64,000 bases of DNA, taken from positions 8,060,001 through 8,124,000 of the forward strand of contig NC_046679.1 in NCBI RefSeq assembly GCF_009870125.1, in the 5' to 3' direction. A program made the position numbers and the translations under genes. A model generated the notes under the pieces. The model was not told the origin of the DNA. It was given only the letters and a program-made list of their open reading frames with translations, and made no database searches. Shown here piece after piece: positions 60,472 to 64,000 of this stretch (positions within the stretch are counted from its first letter, which is position 1; each line of letters begins with the position of its first letter). Origin of the DNA: Drosophila pseudoobscura. Taxonomy: Eukaryota > Arthropoda > Insecta > Diptera > Drosophilidae.

Positions 60472-63400
60472 ATAGGCAGCCCACACGAGCGACCGCAATG
60501 AAAGTGTATCAATTTTATTTGCCATTCGGAATGACAAAGTGTGTTCAGCGACGACAGCCTCATTGCCGGGGGCCCACAAAGAAAGCGAGCAATTTGGCCA
60601 AAAGCCACAAGGAAACAAAACCCACAACGACAGTGCCCCGTGTCCCGTACCGCCCCCCCCCGTGGACCGTGGCCCCATCAATTTGCATTTTGTAGAGGGC
60701 CAGCGTGTGTGTGGCTCACGAATGTGCGTGCGATTGGCATCGCTTTTGCTGCTGTTGCTGCTGCTGTCACTGCCACTTCCATCACGCATACGCAGCGTTG
60801 TACCCCGTGTATCCCTCGTCCCTTGCCAGCAGCGGGCCGGGCAACCGGTAATTGGAAAATCATCCATTACGAGCGGCTAATGGAAACTCGGTAAAATTGT
60901 CGCTAAATTCGATTAAGTGTGTAAGCTTTGATATCGATGAAATGTTACCCTGCCCCGATCCCTTTCCCATCGCATGTTTGTATCGCTGTTTGGTTTTGAC
61001 TGATTGCCTGACTGGCAGTCTCCCGTCAGAATAGGCCAATTGGTTTGCCTTTCTGCTTTGGCAGCTCTTTCTTTGATTCTGATTCTGATTCTGCCTTTAG
61101 GTCTAGCCCTCTCTCCAAGTCCACGGCCCGGCCACGCTCAATTATGTAACTCAATTTGGCAGTGGCATTATTTATAAACGCAATTTAATTAAAATTCATC
61201 CCGACACTCTTGGATATGGAGGCACAAGTACGATTTCTTATGATTAAAGAAGATTTCCACTTGGAAAGAGCCCAACATTTATCTCCTTGGTTTTTTCTGG
61301 GTAAAGAAAACTCTAAACTGCGCATAAATACAAGTCGAAAGAAGTATGGACTAGAAGAAAATATATAACTTTCCACATAAATATTTGAATTTACATATTT
61401 CCAAACTTATTTCCTTTGAACTTTGCGCTTTATCGGGCAAACGATTTTCCTAATGGCCTGCCAAACGCAAGGATTCAATAAAATTCCATGAAAGGTAAAT
61501 TGATTTTCCGCATTCGAATATAGAGCCAGTTATGCCCCAGAGTGAACCTGAACTTGAGCCGTGACTTTTATTTCTTGGCGTGCAAATTATATGCAAATGT
61601 TTGTACAAATAGATTTCACTTGAAACTTTGTCTTTGCTGCCAGTTGCAGTTTTCAATTGAAAGTTCTTCCAGGCTGTCCCCTCGATTGGCTCCTGCTGCC
61701 CCATCGAACAGTCTGATGGCATTTTTCAGCTGTTTATTGGTTGCAGCAAAGTTTCAGATTTAAATGGCCTCAAAGTCCGAGTAAATAAATAAAATAGAAT
61801 CCTCTGAACTAATCTGCTTGTCGAGTAGAACGCAACTCAACCAGAGATGAGTGCGAGGAGAAGGTCAAATTTCCCTTCGTGTGGCTGCGGACTGGCGGAA
61901 TATGAGAAGCCTCGCTCCGGTGGCATGCAATCGACCCGCTTTTCCATTGTATAGATTCAATTTAAAATGGATATTCTGGACGAACAATGGGCCAAAGGCG
62001 TGGCGATGGCCAAGAAAGGAAACGAACAAAGCTGTTTATTGAATCTCTGGTTTTTATTCGGTTTAAATTCGATTGCGATGGCACAACTCCTCCTTGAAGT
62101 TTATTGAACCCCCGCTCCGCGCTCTGCTCTTCCAAGAGTCTCTACACGGATCTTCGATGTTTTTCGATTAATTGACGATGACCTAGCTAAATGCTTAATG
62201 TTGAACTTCCGTGCGAGTGGCAGATATACTTATTAAATCAATTAAGGTAACCAACAATGCTTTCTATGGACCATGGACCATGCTCTGGTCAGCTCTGGCC
62301 GTTTCTGCTGTCTCATAGGGACGGACCACAACTTTCCATGGCTCTCCCTGTGAAATGTTGGGCATACAAGTAATGTGCAATAATGAGCATCATGTAATGC
62401 CAGACGCGTCGTGTACGATGGCAGCTGCTGTTGCTGCTGCTGCTGTTGCAGCCAGGGAAAAAGTGAATGCAACATTAGCAACGACAACAAATTAACATTT
62501 TTCGAAAACTTTTAAGCCCCGACATGCGTTGACACTTTTGGGAAAATTGCGTACAATTTCAAATGCAGCGCGTAATTATACGTTCGAGACGGACGGGAAA
62601 ATGGAGGAAAATATATGGTTTGTTGGAGGAAAAATGAAACGAAACGCCGCTCTGTGCAGCCAAATCGCATTCGTTGCGCAGTTGACAGTTATAAAATGGA
62701 AAGGTTATCTAAAAGTCTGGTCCAGCAGAAAAAACACTCTATAGACAGGCAACAACTGCAGCTGAAGAAAGCGCCAGGCAGTGCGGGTACTTGCTGCTGC
62801 CACAGTCCGCGGGTTTCTGCCACGGACAGTGACTGATGGACTGGCAGCGCCATGAGCCCCATCGGCTCGATGCTGACCACGCAGATGATGCCGCTTCTGT
62901 TGCTGATGAGAACGATGATAATGAAGATGACAGGGCAGCATTTAACAAGCAGTTAGCTGTTGAATAACTACGAGTGTACATAATTTATGGCAGCCAGAAT
63001 CAAACGAATCTAGAGTGTAGCTTTTATGAAATACCCAGATGGTGGTTCACTGGGCCTAGAACCCTGCCAGGCAATCCCTGCCCTGTAATAATACTCGTAT
63101 ATAATTGTCCGACCTGAGAACTGGAATAGCACCCAACACATGCCCGTACAAATGGAAATGCCTCGGCTTTCGCAGCTGCTTTGATGCATTCAGTTAGTCC
63201 CAGTTGAGGAGGTCATGTAATGGCAGCCCCTCAGTCCACATCCTCAAATATGGTAATCCAAACGACCCACATTCGAGTGCATTTGTTGCCTGTTTGACCA
63301 AGTTCAGGCCAGGGCTGCAGCCAGGGCTTTCTATTGGGGCCAGATTGTAGATAGCAGAGCGGAAAGAATCTGAAATTACCGAAGAGGAAAGATTTCTCTG

Positions 63401-64000
63401 TTGTGGCCTTAACCTAGGGTTTCCCATGCTCTATGTTCTATTCCATCATTAATGGCTAGCCATGATACGGAGGCCGATTCTGCAGAAATTTGGAAAACGA
63501 AGGATTTTTAGCTTCGGTCGTAATTTGGGGCTGATCGATTTTCGATTTCAATGATGGGTTTTCATCTATCCGGGTGGAAGAACACTCGAAGAAAGTTCCC
63601 TAAAAATCTATAAGGCATTTTCTCCAATAGCTCCAAAACATGTTCTTCAAACCATAAGTTTTTACTTCTAAGAACTTTTCAACCGCACAAGGGATAATTT
63701 TAAAAATTCTCAAATTTCTTGTAAGACTCTTTTAAATTCCCAAAATAAGTTTTCCTCAGTGCACTTTGAAGGTATATCTACTTATACTCAGTACTCTGCC
63801 CAGCACTCCAGTGAGAAATGAATCTCCCTGCACATGGAGGCAGTCTGCTGGGCAGGAACTGCTCTTGGCTGATTTTTGCTGCTTTTTCCTGGTTTTTTGT
63901 GGTGCGGCATGCAACAGCAGCATAAGAGAGGCACTCTGTCCCCGGCCTGGGCTGGCTCTGTGGCAAATGAAATTCACTTTTACCCATTCTTCACCCAGTC

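Larger units (their letters stand above)
49386..64000. other. Long noncoding region, probable btsz 5' intron or upstream DNA
   Basis: No gene is supported on either strand across 14.6 kb. The open frames are short, lack codon bias and show no domains. GTT-rich sequence lies at 49386-49450, GT/GA-rich tracts near 49615-49705 and 54880-54902, and (CATC)n at 60440-60471. An AT-rich block with repeat-like ends is at 50950-51568. The btsz exon encoding the first SHD helix must lie in this region or beyond the window; I could not locate it. Confidence 0.5.

Overview
The window reads as intron-rich Drosophila DNA. It has GT-AG introns, GC-rich coding exons in AT-rich noncoding DNA, long poly-Gln, poly-His and poly-Ala stretches in large exons, fly-type microsatellites, and one gene I recognise with good confidence, bitesize (btsz), the single synaptotagmin-like protein (Slp) of flies. 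I cannot fix the species from sequence alone. Gene models were built by hand from reading frames, splice consensus and intron phase. The junctions given as a chain keep frame, but none has been checked against transcripts.

Layout. (1) About 1-3,102 is noncoding upstream or intronic DNA ending in a ~107 bp tandem repeat. (2) 3,103-10,001, plus strand: a large Ser/Gln-rich protein with two coiled-coil blocks and SxIP-type motifs. It lacks its 5' end here and has at least three phase-compatible C-termini. Its 3.15 kb last intron carries a 130 bp minisatellite, and poly(A) signals sit at 10,843-10,883. (3) 12,138-22,156, plus strand: three tandem paralogous SLC22-type (organic ion) major facilitator transporters with matching exon phases. 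The third has one extra intron and an enlarged intron containing a triplicated repeat. (4) 22,157-25,584 is convergent noncoding DNA. (5) 25,585 to beyond 49,385, minus strand: btsz. An N-terminal FYVE-like zinc finger (Slp homology domain), low-complexity linker exons, a giant 7.2 kb exon and tandem C-terminal C2 domains are spread over at least 13 coding exons, plus an alternative first exon at 27,319-28,147. (6) 49,386-64,000 is noncoding, probably the 5' intron or upstream region of btsz; I found no supported gene in it.

How the parts relate. The three transporters are a local duplication cluster and may share regulation. In my recollection D. melanogaster also has three clustered SLC22-like genes (CG14855-CG14857) near btsz, which would fit synteny but is unverified. 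Btsz is known to organise apical actin and junctions through Moesin and phosphoinositide binding. The intron phases suggest four isoform classes: with or without the giant exon, from the giant exon's internal ATG, or from the alternative first exon.

Most notable observations: tandem SKIP (SxIP, EB1-binding-type) motifs in a small btsz exon; a frame-neutral 7,179-nt cassette exon sharing one acceptor with an alternative polybasic, Cys-rich N-terminus; a decayed actin-family fragment inside a btsz intron; three alternative C-termini of the coiled-coil gene; a transporter whose poly(A) signal overlaps its stop codon; and AT-rich blocks with ACAC...CCGTGT ends that look like an unnamed repeat family.
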